Origin: Silvania hatchlandensis
GTDB lineage: Bacteria; Pseudomonadota; Gammaproteobacteria; Enterobacterales; Enterobacteriaceae
Assembly: GCF_025564065.1 (NCBI RefSeq)
Contig: NZ_JAMGZK010000051.1
Coordinates: 124,001-188,000 of the forward strand
Length of the DNA stretch: 64,000 nucleotides
Direction: 5' to 3'
The notes beneath the pieces are model-generated. The model was not told the origin of the DNA. It made no database searches and was given only the letters and a program-made list of their open reading frames with translations. Shown here piece after piece: positions 9,023 to 17,033 of the stretch. Made by a program: the position numbers and the translations under genes. Numbering within the stretch: the stretch's first letter is position 1; each line of letters opens with the position of its first letter.

Positions 9023-10111
9023 TTAGCCCTGCACGTTCGGAGCAATTTTACGCAGCTTTTGCAGCAGTGCGATTTCAGTGCGTGAGAACGGGATACCGTT
9101 CTCTTCGAACACATCGTGGAACCACAGACGGCAGTAGTCGGCGGACTCTTTCATCACCACCGGCCACGGCAGCCAGGTCTGGGTTTTGCCGCGCACCAGC
9201 CCCCACTGATAGGGTGCGACTTTCGCCATATACATCAGCGGCAGCTGCTCTTCGATAGTGCCGCCCACGTGGCGCGCCAGCCATTCGGTACAGAAGATCG
9301 GGCGGCCCAGCTGCTGCAGCTGCTGGATAATCGCCGTCATGCGGCCGGTATTGGTATAGGCGTGGTAACTCACCACGTCCGACAGTTCCAGCGCAGTCTG
9401 GTCCAGCGGATGCTGATAAAAGGTTTCGCCCTCCTCTTCCGCAGGCAAGCGCCATGCGCAGACCGTGAGCGGCTGGGAAGGATCTTCTTCACGCACCCAC
9501 TGGAAGGCCCGCTTCATCAGGTCATGGGCGAAGGTCTCCAGTTTTGCATCGTAAAGCACCTCTTCGGTGCCGGTGGCAAAGATGCCGCGGTTGCCCGGCT
9601 CGTTATAGAGATCCCACAGCAGCACGCGCTTATCGTCGCGGAACTGGCGGACCACATCGCGGATATAGCGTTCAATGTGCGGCCAGCAGTCTGGATCGCA
9701 CACCTTGTCGCGCCCAGGACTTGCCGCCGCCTGGCTGTTATGTTTGCCCGCCACCGGCGGCTTTTGCACCCCGAGGTAGGGCTCATCGCCGGAGAAACCG
9801 CAGTCGTCCATCAGCGTCAGCATGGTGCTGAAACCGTGGTTGTCGGCAATCGTCAGGAAGTGGTCGATACGCGCCATCAGGCCGTCGCGATCGTGCTCCC
9901 AGACGATAAACGGCAGATTGATGCGCAGGGTGTTATAGCCCGCGTCTGCGGCCCAGCCCAGCTCGCGGTCGATGGTGTTGGCATCGAAGGTCTCTTGCTG
10001 CCAGATATCGGTCCAGTTCACCGCCGTCGACGGCAGATAGTTAAACCCGCACAGCCAGCCCTGCTGCTGGTACCACGTCTGCGCCTGTTCCTTGCTCCAC
10101 TGCTCTTTCAT
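9023..10111 (-). CDS. GH5-like glycoside hydrolase
   Basis: A 362-residue TIM-barrel glycosidase without signal peptide, so cytoplasmic. Two expected catalytic acids of clan GH-A are visible: Glu171 in LLWDLYNEPG (acid/base) and Glu276 in RPIFCTEWLAR (nucleophile). GFNYLPS and NTLRINLPF near the N-terminus are typical of cellulase-family (PF00150) and related proteins. The true substrate is not readable; annotations of relatives range from xylanase to mannosidase. It is cotranscribed with the GPH symporter and faces a LacI-family regulator, so the unit is a small sugar-utilisation module. Confidence 0.8.
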   Translation of the reverse strand: MKEQWSKEQAQTWYQQQGWLCGFNYLPSTAVNWTDIWQQETFDANTIDRELGWAADAGYNTLRINLPFIVWEHDRDGLMARIDHFLTIADNHGFSTMLTLMDDCGFSGDEPYLGVQKPPVAGKHNSQAAASPGRDKVCDPDCWPHIERYIRDVVRQFRDDKRVLLWDLYNEPGNRGIFATGTEEVLYDAKLETFAHDLMKRAFQWVREEDPSQPLTVCAWRLPAEEEGETFYQHPLDQTALELSDVVSYHAYTNTGRMTAIIQQLQQLGRPIFCTEWLARHVGGTIEEQLPLMYMAKVAPYQWGLVRGKTQTWLPWPVVMKESADYCRLWFHDVFEENGIPFSRTEIALLQKLRKIAPNVQG

Positions 10112-10139
10112 CGTCGTTCCTCTTGCTGATAATGTTTAG

Positions 10140-10153
10140 CTAATAAATATTAG
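10140..10153. promoter_or_regulatory. Inverted repeat in divergent control region
   Basis: CTAATA-AA-TATTAG lies 29 bp upstream of the glycosidase start, in the 185-bp region shared with the LacI-type gene. It could be a -10 region or an operator. It lacks the central CG of most LacI-family operators, so the assignment is weak. Confidence 0.3.
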
Positions 10154-10296
10154 TCAGGGCAGGAATGCGCAAATCGTGGTGTGCAGAAAAGCGACCGCAC
10201 TCACAAAGATCGCTGCTGCATCAAGAAGAAACGTGATCGGCGGCGCGTCTGTAGGCAGTTAGGGTATGATGCGAATTCGCCAGAGGGAGAGAACGG

Positions 10297-11304
10297 ATGA
10301 AGCGGAAAAACAAAGTCACGATGAACGATATTGCGCGTACCGCGGGCGTGTCGCAGGCGACGGTATCACTGGTGCTTAACCAGTCGCGTAACATCAAGCT
10401 CAGCGACGAGACCCGTCAGCGGGTGATCGGCGTCGCCACCGAGCTGGGCTACGATCGCCTGCCCGCCATCCATACCCCGCGTAATCAGGCGGAGATTGCG
10501 CTGCTGGTCAGTTCGCTGCAGAGCTACGATCCCTTTATCGATGCCATCAGTCAGGCGCGGGAGGCGGCCTGGCGCAACGAAACGCTGCTCACCCTGTATG
10601 ATTACGGTGACGACGTGGCGCTGGCCCTCAACATTATTCGCCAGCTGGAAAAACGCAACTGCGTGGGGATTATTCTTGCCTCCCCCGTCACCACGCTGGT
10701 GGATATGAGTGATTTTCAGGACTGCACCCGCCTTCCGCTGGTGCTGCTCAACCAGCGCGACCCCGCCTCGCCCCTGTTGCCGTCTTTTATCCCCGACGAC
10801 TACGCCAACGCGTTTCAGGTGACCAAACATCTGCTCGCCTGCGGCGCAACGCGCATCGCCCATATCACCGGGGAAAGCTGGATGGAGGCCACCCGCCAGC
10901 GGCTGGCTGGCTACCAGGCCGCATTGCAGCAGGCGGGTTTACCCTGCGATGACAGCCTGGTGCGCCAGACCAACTGGCAGTTTAACGAGTCGTTCACTGC
11001 GACCGAGTCCCTGCTGCGGCTGGAGAAACGCCCGGACGCCATTTTCTGCGCCAGCGACTGGCTGGCGATTGGCTGCTATCAGGCACTGACGGTGGGTGGC
11101 GTGACGATCCCCGATGATATGCTGCTGGCGGGTTACGACGATCAGAAGATTTCCGAGCAACTCACGCCCGCACTCACCAGTATTCAGCTGCCTTACAGCG
11201 AGCTGGGACGACTGGCGGTGGAGTATTTGTGCAACGAAGAAGATGCCGCCACGCACGTGACGCTGGCGGGCAGACTGAAGGTGCGGGCGTCGAGCTCGCG
11301 TTGA
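10297..11304 (+). CDS. LacI family transcriptional regulator
   Basis: A 335-residue regulator. The N-terminal helix-turn-helix is clear (TMNDIARTAGVSQATVSLVLN, continuing into the hinge-helix region), followed by a periplasmic-binding-protein-like effector domain (residues about 65-330) with FCASDWLAIGCYQAL and GYDDQKISEQLTPALTSI typical of the family. It is transcribed away from the glycosidase/symporter pair and most likely represses it until the cognate sugar binds. The start ATG at 10297 has GAGGGAGAGAACG upstream. Confidence 0.85.
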   Translation: MKRKNKVTMNDIARTAGVSQATVSLVLNQSRNIKLSDETRQRVIGVATELGYDRLPAIHTPRNQAEIALLVSSLQSYDPFIDAISQAREAAWRNETLLTLYDYGDDVALALNIIRQLEKRNCVGIILASPVTTLVDMSDFQDCTRLPLVLLNQRDPASPLLPSFIPDDYANAFQVTKHLLACGATRIAHITGESWMEATRQRLAGYQAALQQAGLPCDDSLVRQTNWQFNESFTATESLLRLEKRPDAIFCASDWLAIGCYQALTVGGVTIPDDMLLAGYDDQKISEQLTPALTSIQLPYSELGRLAVEYLCNEEDAATHVTLAGRLKVRASSSR

Positions 11305-11310
11305 GCACCT

Positions 11311-11342
11311 GTAGCCCCGTGCAAGCGCAGCGCCGCCGGGCA
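11311..11342. repeat. REP-like palindromic element
   Basis: A GTAGCCCCGTGCAAGCGCAG...CCGGGC stretch right after the LacI-type gene matches the enterobacterial REP style (GC-rich imperfect palindrome at the 3' end of a gene). It lies between the convergent regulator and toxin genes and may protect or terminate transcripts. Confidence 0.5.
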
Positions 11343-11346
11343 ATGC

Positions 11347-11742
11347 TTACTGTTTTCTGTTAGCCCAGGCGGCACGCATTACGGGCATAAACACCGGTGG
11401 GATCACGCCCATTTTCGGCAATGGTGTCGTGATTTCCACGCCCGGCGCAACCGCAAACCATTCCGCGTTAAACGGCAATTTTTGCAGACGATTCAGATCA
11501 AACTTCGTCGGCCAACTTAACCCTGCCGTTTCAAGCTGACTGTCGATCACAAACTCGCCTTTGTAACAGGGCTCCGTCCGGGATGTGCCATAGACAATCA
11601 GCACGGCATGGATATCCACAAAGACATTCAAAATCAGCCCAGGGCGCGCTTTCGGCCCCGGGTTACCCAGATCCTCATGTTGCGGAAATTTACACCAGAT
11701 AATGTCACCTGGCGCAGGCAACGGATGGTAATTATTAGCCAT
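11347..11742 (-). CDS. PemK/MazF-like toxin
   Basis: A 131-residue protein from the ATG at 11742 (an alternative ATG at 11748 has poorer spacing from GCAGGA). The opening PAPGDIIWCKFP plus KARPGLILNV and TEPCYKGEFVI fits the PemK/MazF barrel, whose members are ribosome-independent or ribosome-linked mRNA endoribonucleases. KxRPGLIL is the usual conserved Arg-Pro-Gly segment. It starts 11 bp after the upstream 95-residue ORF, the classic antitoxin-toxin order. The exact subfamily is not certain. Confidence 0.65.
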   Translation of the reverse strand: MANNYHPLPAPGDIIWCKFPQHEDLGNPGPKARPGLILNVFVDIHAVLIVYGTSRTEPCYKGEFVIDSQLETAGLSWPTKFDLNRLQKLPFNAEWFAVAPGVEITTPLPKMGVIPPVFMPVMRAAWANRKQ

Positions 11743-11753
11743 AAGCATCCTGC

Positions 11754-12038
11754 TTATTTAAATAACGGCGAGTCCAAATCATCCTCTGAGATATCGAGGC
11801 CTGACTGTTTTTTGATGGCGAGTTGCTGGGCGTCACTCAGCGGGCCGTCGTCCTGCTCGTAGGCAGGTAGCACCTGTTTGGCGAGATTACGCAATGCCTT
11901 ATGCACTAATTCGGTCTGGTTGAGTGATAGCTCAGCCATCAGGCGGGTAAAGGTTTCCTCGCTCACTCCGAACTCGTTATCCAGTGACCGCAACTGGAAA
12001 AGGAATTTCTTAGGCGCGGTGCGTGTTGGGATTGGCAT
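11754..12038 (-). CDS. Putative antitoxin of the PemK-like pair
   Basis: A 94-residue mostly helical protein (ATG at 12038, GAGG 6 bp away; ATG at 12041 is possible). I do not recognise a specific antitoxin family. The middle (SEETFTRLMAELSLNQTELVHKALRNLAKQVL) reads as a ribbon-helix-helix or other small DNA-binding segment, and the acidic tail (EQDDGPLSDAQQ ... SEDDLDSPLF) is what toxin-binding tails look like. Position directly upstream of a PemK-like toxin is the main evidence. Upstream AT-rich repeats around 12055-12115 could be its operator. Confidence 0.6.
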   Translation of the reverse strand: MPIPTRTAPKKFLFQLRSLDNEFGVSEETFTRLMAELSLNQTELVHKALRNLAKQVLPAYEQDDGPLSDAQQLAIKKQSGLDISEDDLDSPLFK

Positions 12039-12054
12039 CATTGACCTCAGTTTT

Positions 12055-12115
12055 TAGCTATATGCAAAGTATATAGAGAGGCGGGGAAATTAGCCATATA
12101 GATTGTATATATTAT
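12055..12115. promoter_or_regulatory. AT-rich repeats upstream of toxin-antitoxin pair
   Basis: TAGCTATATGCAAAGTATATAG and TAGCCATATAGATTGTATATAT are two similar AT-rich units just upstream of the antitoxin start. Repeated ATAT half-sites in this position are consistent with autoregulation by the antitoxin-toxin complex. This is inference from position and repetition only. Confidence 0.35.
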
Positions 12116-12298
12116 CCGGTTCAGCCACATTGAGCGTAGCCGGAAGATGGAGTCGACGATATCGCTATCGCGAACGATACTGGATCGGGTCTGGCTGACT
12201 GTTTTATCCCCGCCATTTGCAAGGGATAGCATCGAAGATAATTGATAAATCAAAACTATGTCCCGGCCTTTACGACATCTGATTCCGGAGAACCGCTA

Positions 12299-13582
12299 AT
12301 GAGCACCAATAAAGAGTTAATGCAGCGTCGCAGCAATGCCGTCCCGCGCGGCGTGGGACAGATTCACCCGATCTTTGCCGCCCGGGCGGAGAACTGCCGG
12401 GTGTGGGATGTGGAAGGCCGGGAGTATCTCGATTTTGCCGGGGGCATCGCGGTGCTCAACACCGGACATCTGCACCCGGAGGTGATTCGTGCAGTAGAAG
12501 AGCAGCTGAAAAAACTGTCGCATACCTGCTTCCAGGTGCTGGCCTACGAGCCCTATCTGGAGCTTTGCGAGATCCTGAACCAAAAAGTGCCGGGCGATTT
12601 CCCTAAAAAGACCCTGCTGGTGACCACCGGCTCCGAAGCGGTGGAGAACGCGGTGAAAATCGCCCGCGCGGCCACCAAACGTAACGGCACCATCGCCTTT
12701 ACCGGAGCCTATCATGGCCGCACCCACTACACCCTGTCGCTGACCGGGAAAGTGGCCCCGTACTCGGCGGGCATGGGGCTGATGCCGGGTCACGTCTATC
12801 GCGCCCTCTATCCCTGTGCGCTGCACGGCGTCAGCGACGACGACGCCATCGCCAGCATCCATCGCATCTTTAAGAACGACGCCGCGCCGGAAGATATCGC
12901 CGCGATTGTGATTGAACCGGTGCAGGGCGAAGGCGGTTTCTACGCTACCTCGCCTGCTTTTATGCAGCGCCTGCGCGACCTGTGCGACGAGCACGGCATC
13001 ATGCTGATTGCCGATGAAGTGCAGAGCGGCGCGGGACGGACCGGCACCTTCTTCGCCATGGAGCAGATGGGCGTGGCGGCGGATATCACCACCTTCGCCA
13101 AATCCATCGCTGGCGGCTTCCCGCTGGCGGGCGTGACCGGACGCGCCGAGGTGATGGACGCTATCGCCCCCGGTGGACTGGGCGGCACCTACGCGGGCAG
13201 CCCGATTGCCTGCGCCGCCGCGCTGGCGGTGATCAAGGTGTTCGAGCAGGACGATCTGCTGCAAAAAGCCAATGCAGTGGGTGATGCCCTGCGCGAAGGT
13301 TTACTGGCGATAGCCGAAAAACACCGGGAAATTGGCGACGTTCGCGGGCTGGGGGCGATGATCGCCATCGAGCTGTTTGAGGATGGCGACGCCCATAAAC
13401 CGCACGCCGCGCTGACAGCGGAGATCGTCGCCCGGGCCCGGGACAAGGGTTTGATCCTGCTCTCCTGCGGCCCGTACTATAACGTGCTGCGCATTCTGGT
13501 GCCGCTCACCGTGGAAAAGGCGCAGATTGAGCAGGGGCTGGCAATTATCGCCGAATGTTTTGACGAGGCGACGCAGGCGTAA
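12299..13582 (+). CDS. gabT: 4-aminobutyrate aminotransferase
   Basis: A 427-residue class-III PLP aminotransferase, near-identical in order and length to E. coli GabT (opening NKELMQRRSNAVPRGVGQIHPIFA). The Schiff-base lysine is about residue 268 in TTFAKSIAGGFPLAG, and TTGSEAVENAVKIARAATKR is the cofactor phosphate region. It converts GABA and 2-oxoglutarate to succinate semialdehyde and glutamate in the cytoplasm. I chose ATG 12299 with GGAG 8 bp upstream over the longer in-frame start at 12242. No gabD or gabP neighbour is present, so this copy stands alone outside the usual gab operon. Confidence 0.92.
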   Translation: MSTNKELMQRRSNAVPRGVGQIHPIFAARAENCRVWDVEGREYLDFAGGIAVLNTGHLHPEVIRAVEEQLKKLSHTCFQVLAYEPYLELCEILNQKVPGDFPKKTLLVTTGSEAVENAVKIARAATKRNGTIAFTGAYHGRTHYTLSLTGKVAPYSAGMGLMPGHVYRALYPCALHGVSDDDAIASIHRIFKNDAAPEDIAAIVIEPVQGEGGFYATSPAFMQRLRDLCDEHGIMLIADEVQSGAGRTGTFFAMEQMGVAADITTFAKSIAGGFPLAGVTGRAEVMDAIAPGGLGGTYAGSPIACAAALAVIKVFEQDDLLQKANAVGDALREGLLAIAEKHREIGDVRGLGAMIAIELFEDGDAHKPHAALTAEIVARARDKGLILLSCGPYYNVLRILVPLTVEKAQIEQGLAIIAECFDEATQA

Positions 13583-13631
13583 CGCATTTAACATCGCCCG
13601 CATTTTGGTGCGGGCTGGGGAGTGGATGAAT

Positions 13632-14162
13632 ATGAGTCGCTACACAAAAGCACCGGACCTGGTTGTTGATCAGTGGTTTAACACCCCTGCACCGCTCACC
13701 CTGCAGTCGCTGCGCGGTAAAGTGGTGGTGATGGAATCTTTTCAGATGCTGTGCCCCGGCTGCGTCTCCCACGGCCTGCCGCAGGCGTCGCGGATCTTCG
13801 CCACCTTCCCGCAGGATAAGGTGGCGGTTATCGGGCTGCACACGGTATTTGAACACCATGACGTGATGACCCCGCGGGCGCTGGAAGTGTTTCTGGCCGA
13901 ATTCCGCATCCCCTTCCCCGTCGGCGTGGACAGACCGTCTGCGGACAACGACATTCCGCAAACCATGCTGGCCTATGGCATGCGCGGCACGCCGACGCTG
14001 ACGATCATCGACCAGCAGGGGAACGTGCGGCAGCAGCATTTCGGCGAGGTGAATGATTTGGCGCTGGGGGCGGAGATTGGGGCGCTGTTGAATGAAGTGG
14101 TGGTGCGTGAGGGTGAAGAGGATGTGGGAGCGGGGTGTGGGGATGGAGGGTGTGCGGTTTGA
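13632..14162 (+). CDS. Thioredoxin-fold redoxin with Cys-rich tail
   Basis: A 176-residue protein of the TlpA/AhpC-TSA type: KVVVMESFQMLCPGCVSHG holds the CPGC redox motif, and MRGTPTLTIIDQQGNVRQQHFGE is the cis-Pro and beta-hairpin region. No signal peptide is seen. ATG 13632 has GGGGAG 9 bp upstream; ATG 13626 is an alternative. The last 20 residues, GEEDVGAGCGDGGCAV, add two cysteines in a Gly-rich tail encoded by strikingly C-poor, G-rich DNA. Electron partner and substrate are unknown. Confidence 0.75.
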   Translation: MSRYTKAPDLVVDQWFNTPAPLTLQSLRGKVVVMESFQMLCPGCVSHGLPQASRIFATFPQDKVAVIGLHTVFEHHDVMTPRALEVFLAEFRIPFPVGVDRPSADNDIPQTMLAYGMRGTPTLTIIDQQGNVRQQHFGEVNDLALGAEIGALLNEVVVREGEEDVGAGCGDGGCAV

Positions 14163-14193
14163 AGATGGGGGTTATCTGCGGAGTGGATATAGC

Positions 14194-14424
14194 TCATTTG
14201 CCAGAAGACGGTAGCAGAACACGGAGTAATGCCCAGAACAGGAAAGTGAAAATGGCTATTTTTACGAAGCATCGCCATGCGGGTGATACCCACTCTTCTG
14301 GTACCTCAGGAAAACGTATTTTACGAGTTATTGTGTTGTAAGCGGCAGCATCGTGATGAATGAAATGTGAGGTTGCGATAATCAACATGCTAAGTAAATC
14401 GGCCAGGATCACGGAAGGTTGCAT
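14194..14424 (-). CDS. Possible small membrane protein
   Basis: A 76-residue ORF with AGGA 5 bp upstream of its ATG. The N-terminus (SVILADLLSMLIIATSHFI) and C-terminus (VKIAIFTFLFWALLRVLL) are both hydrophobic enough to span the membrane, separated by a polar stretch. I recognise no family. It lies in a 319-bp gap between the redoxin and ccdB genes where nothing else is convincing. It could be real or chance. Confidence 0.35.
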   Translation of the reverse strand: MQPSVILADLLSMLIIATSHFIHHDAAAYNTITRKIRFPEVPEEWVSPAWRCFVKIAIFTFLFWALLRVLLPSSGK

Positions 14425-14481
14425 CTAATCCTGGGGGCAGGTCAAAATGGTGAGCAACGCTCCATTTGACCTGCAAACTAT

Positions 14482-14790
14482 TCAGAATCCATCAAAGATA
14501 AAATCGAGAGCATTTTTGATGGTTTGCCTGTGGGAACGAACGTCCATCACTTCATCACCAATCTGCGAAAGCCTGATACTCGCCATTTCGTGAGTCATAA
14601 CCAGATAGTCGCTACCCTCTATATTTAGAACAGGTGTCAGGCGCTTAACTGGATTATTTACCAGCCTGTTCACAGGAAACAATGGGATAACCAGGCGCGT
14701 ATGCAGCTCATCAATAATATCGCTCTGCACATCAAGTAAATAAGGATAAGCCTTGCTGTTTCCTTTATTGCGATAAACCACGTATTGCAT
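14482..14790 (-). CDS. ccdB: CcdB toxin
   Basis: A 102-residue protein with the CcdB pattern: opening MQYVVYRNKG ... YPYLLDVQSDIID, RLVIPLFP in the middle, and MTHEMASIRLSQIGDEV near the end, with a C-terminus (ALDFIFDGF) like the gyrase-contacting tail of F-plasmid CcdB. CcdB poisons DNA gyrase. It starts 2 bp after the ccdA stop codon. Full length with no frameshift, so probably functional when unopposed. It is a chromosomal copy, not linked to any plasmid partition gene here. Confidence 0.88.
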   Translation of the reverse strand: MQYVVYRNKGNSKAYPYLLDVQSDIIDELHTRLVIPLFPVNRLVNNPVKRLTPVLNIEGSDYLVMTHEMASIRLSQIGDEVMDVRSHRQTIKNALDFIFDGF

Positions 14791-14792
14791 GG

Positions 14793-15032
14793 TTAAAACG
14801 TCCTGTAATCGTCCGACAAAAGGCCGTGCTCATCAGTAATACGATTGAGCTCCTGCAAACCTGCTCTGTTTTCAGCTTTCCAGCGTTCAACGCCTGTGGC
14901 ACTGATTTCTTCTTTAAGCGCAGCAGTAAGCAACGCAGACAGATTGATTCCTGCTTCACGGGCTTGCTCAAGCAGTACAGGTTCTAGCGTGACGCTGACT
15001 GTCTTTTTATGTCGTACACTCACAACCGGCAT
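14793..15032 (-). CDS. ccdA: CcdA antitoxin
   Basis: A 79-residue ribbon-helix-helix antitoxin: KKTVSVTLEPVLLEQAREAGINLSALLTAAL is the DNA-binding part and the C-terminal WKAENRAGLQELNRITDEHGLLSDDYRTF is the CcdB-binding segment. I chose the ATG at 15032, which has a perfect AGGAGG 5 bp upstream, over the longer frame reaching 15131. Gene order ccdA-ccdB and the 2-bp gap match known operons. A TACACGTGTA palindrome lies immediately upstream. Confidence 0.88.
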   Translation of the reverse strand: MPVVSVRHKKTVSVTLEPVLLEQAREAGINLSALLTAALKEEISATGVERWKAENRAGLQELNRITDEHGLLSDDYRTF

Positions 15033-15047
15033 AGGACCTCCTGAAAT

Positions 15048-15070
15048 TACACGTGTAGTAAGCACATGTA
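15048..15070. promoter_or_regulatory. Putative ccdAB operator
   Basis: The perfect 10-bp palindrome TACACGTGTA is followed 6 bp later by the similar AGCACATGTA, 15-38 bp upstream of the ccdA ATG. CcdA/CcdB complexes bind repeated short palindromes over their own promoter, so this is a reasonable operator. Confidence 0.45.
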
Positions 15071-15203
15071 TCAAGTATGGGGAAGATTTAAGCAAATGGC
15101 AATGAGAGGTGACTATCGGGAGGAGCAACATCTTTGAGACTGTAATTTAAATTATGTATCTGCCTGTTTTTTATATGTTCATACCAATAACGCAGACAGA
15201 CAA

Positions 15204-15372
15204 ATGATGGACGAAGATAAACTAAAAGCGCTGGGTGCTGAACTGGCTACATAACAGCCAGAAATACGTCTGCTGGAAGGACGCCCAGGAGCAGCATCGC
15301 GATAGATGAAAACCGCCGCGAACTGCTGAACGACAACTATGTTCGTCTTCTGTACACCCTTCCCAGCTTATA
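15204..15372 (+). pseudogene. Possible IS256-type transposase scrap
   Basis: A 16-codon ORF reading MMDEDKLKALGAELAT ends at 15254. MDExKLKALxAELA is the way many IS256-family transposases begin. The next 118 bp encode short broken frames (NSQKYVCWKDAQ and DENRRELLNDNYVRLLY) that I do not recognise. If correct, this is a 5' remnant of an insertion sequence left in the island; the match is too short to be firm. Confidence 0.35.
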
Positions 15373-15623
15373 AGTACTGAATAATTCATTCTTCATTACT
15401 TACGATGAAAGCTGAGTGAATACGTTTGCCGCAACTCTGGAAAGCGGCTCGAATTTCTAAATATTACCTCTGCACAAACGCCGGAAAATTAAAAAGCTAC
15501 GTTTTACGTAGTATCCGCTAAGTACAATAACGACGACTATTTAAGTGATGAACGAACACTCTACTCACAATCAAATCTTTAGTCGGCACCATAAAGAAGT
15601 GCTTATTGTAAAAGGAGAAGGAC
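15373..15623. promoter_or_regulatory. Non-coding stretch before Ner-like gene
   Basis: About 250 bp without a gene. The only structure I see is CTACGT-TTT-ACGTAG at 15497-15511, a perfect 6-bp inverted repeat about 110 bp upstream of the Ner-like start that could be its operator. AAGGAGAAGG precedes the ATG at 15624. Confidence 0.35.
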
Positions 15624-15878
15624 ATGAAAACGGACTGGCATAAAGCAGACATCATCGCATCGATAAAAAAGAAAGGAACCTCCCTTGCCGCGCTCTCGCG
15701 CGAAGCGGGACTGCGTTCTTCGACCTTAGCCAATGCGCTAGAGAGACCGTGGCCTAAAGGTGAATTGATCATTGCCGAGGCCATTGGCATGCCGCCGGAA
15801 GAGATCTGGCCAAGCCGGTATTACAAGGATGGTGAGTTGATGGATCGCCGTTTACTGATGAGGAAAAGAGTGGCATAG
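15624..15878 (+). CDS. Ner-like winged-helix DNA-binding protein
   Basis: An 84-residue protein close to the Mu Ner / Nlp (SfsB) family: DWHKADIIASIKKKGTSLAALSREAGLRSSTLANALERPWPKGELIIAEAIGMPPEEIWPSRY is essentially the whole domain, with the recognition helix in SSTLANAL. Such proteins repress phage early genes or act as small host regulators. The RBS AAGGAGAAGG is strong. It lies between a transposase scrap and the HNH gene, so it may be a phage leftover or a regulator of the neighbouring unit. Confidence 0.8.
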   Translation: MKTDWHKADIIASIKKKGTSLAALSREAGLRSSTLANALERPWPKGELIIAEAIGMPPEEIWPSRYYKDGELMDRRLLMRKRVA

Positions 15879-15961
15879 CGTTGGTTAACTCCCACTGGGT
15901 GACTTCACAAATTCATTAAATCTATAGATTCACGGTTTACATCACCCTTCATTTGTTATGT

Positions 15962-16013
15962 GATCCTGTTACAGGTTTCGGTAGTTCGCTACCACGCCAA
16001 CCGTAACAGGATC
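15962..16013 (+). promoter_or_regulatory. 5' leader hairpin sequestering HNH gene RBS
   Basis: GATCCTGTTAC (15962-15972) and GTAACAGGATC (16003-16013) are perfect 11-bp complements. Nested inside is GGTAG-TTCG-CTACC (15980-15993), a UUCG tetraloop stem. The AGGA that should serve the ATG at 16020 is inside the 3' arm, so folding would hide it. An AATCTATAGATT palindrome lies upstream at 15919-15930. Confidence 0.6.
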
Positions 16014-16019
16014 TCATTG

Positions 16020-17033
16020 ATGAATTTTTACCAGGCTGACCCTACGCTGGAGAACTACTGGCGCGGGGTGATTCTTTTTGGACGGAACGTCGCATCTTAC
16101 AAATTCGCGATGGCTCATGCCCTGTATGAGATTGATAAGACCGGCAGCGATCTCATCACCCTCGACGAACTCGCCGTACCGTTCAGCCGCCATCTTTGTG
16201 AGCATCTGAAACACGCTCCGAAGCAGATTACCTCTAGCGGCAGCAAGTTTCTGGAAACCTGCGTTCAGTTCAACAATGACGAGATGTCTCACGCCAAACT
16301 GATTGAAACCACCGTACGGATGGGCTTTAACAACGTGATTGACGCCTTCCATAACGTGAATGCGGGCGAGATCGAAAAACGCTTTTTCATTGATGAGCGT
16401 ACGACCCATAAAGGGATCCGTCTGACGGAGAACTTTTTTCATCTGGGGGAGCGCCAGCAGTATCACAACCTCGCTTTTGAGACCAACGCGCGCTGGAATC
16501 TGGTCGAACAGGCCTGGGCAATGGGCGTATCCCGCAACCTGGTTGCCGTCGAGTTCGACGAGGATAATCAGCTGCTGTTCAGCCACGTGAACGCGCGTCG
16601 GGTCAATATCACCAGCTGTCGCGATAGCCTGAATGGCTACCAGAAAGGACGCTGCTTCTACTGCTTTAAACCCATCAGCCTGATACCGGGCGATCCCGAC
16701 CTGGCAGACGTTGACCACTTTATCCCGTGGGCGGCGCGCGATGAGGTAGCCAATATCAACGGCGTGTGGAATTTAGTGCTGGCCTGTCAGTGCTGCAATC
16801 GCGGTGTAGAGGGCAAGTCCGCCCGCCTGCCGGGCAGCAGGCTCCTGCAGCGGTTGCATGCCCGCAACGAGTATTTTATCCAGAGCAAACTCCCGCTGCA
16901 TGAAACCATCGTCAAACAAACAGGAACCCAAACCGCCACGCGGAAAAACTTCCTTGAAAATAACTGGAACGCTGCCAAAGTGAGGCTGTTCCATATCTGG
17001 GAACCCAAAGCCGAAGGCGAGGCAACATTCTAA
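16020..17033 (+). CDS. HNH endonuclease-domain protein
   Basis: A 337-residue protein. The HNH nuclease lies in the C-terminal third: zinc-type CFYC at 212-215, the catalytic DVDHF (Asp232-His233), NGVWNLVLACQCCNRG with the central Asn and second Cys pair, and a following RLLQRLHARN helix. Residues 1-205 are mostly helical and contain no motif I know; they may bind substrate or a partner. I chose ATG 16020 (AGGA 8 bp upstream) over the frame start at 15960, which would run through a hairpin. It overlaps the downstream methyltransferase start (TAATG). Substrate unknown; the location suggests anti-phage activity. Confidence 0.75.
   Translation: MNFYQADPTLENYWRGVILFGRNVASYKFAMAHALYEIDKTGSDLITLDELAVPFSRHLCEHLKHAPKQITSSGSKFLETCVQFNNDEMSHAKLIETTVRMGFNNVIDAFHNVNAGEIEKRFFIDERTTHKGIRLTENFFHLGERQQYHNLAFETNARWNLVEQAWAMGVSRNLVAVEFDEDNQLLFSHVNARRVNITSCRDSLNGYQKGRCFYCFKPISLIPGDPDLADVDHFIPWAARDEVANINGVWNLVLACQCCNRGVEGKSARLPGSRLLQRLHARNEYFIQSKLPLHETIVKQTGTQTATRKNFLENNWNAAKVRLFHIWEPKAEGEATF

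Noticed and set aside
12047-12253. 68-codon minus-strand ORF upstream of the antitoxin
   Set aside because: No RBS, no recognisable sequence, and it covers the likely promoters of the toxin-antitoxin pair and gabT.
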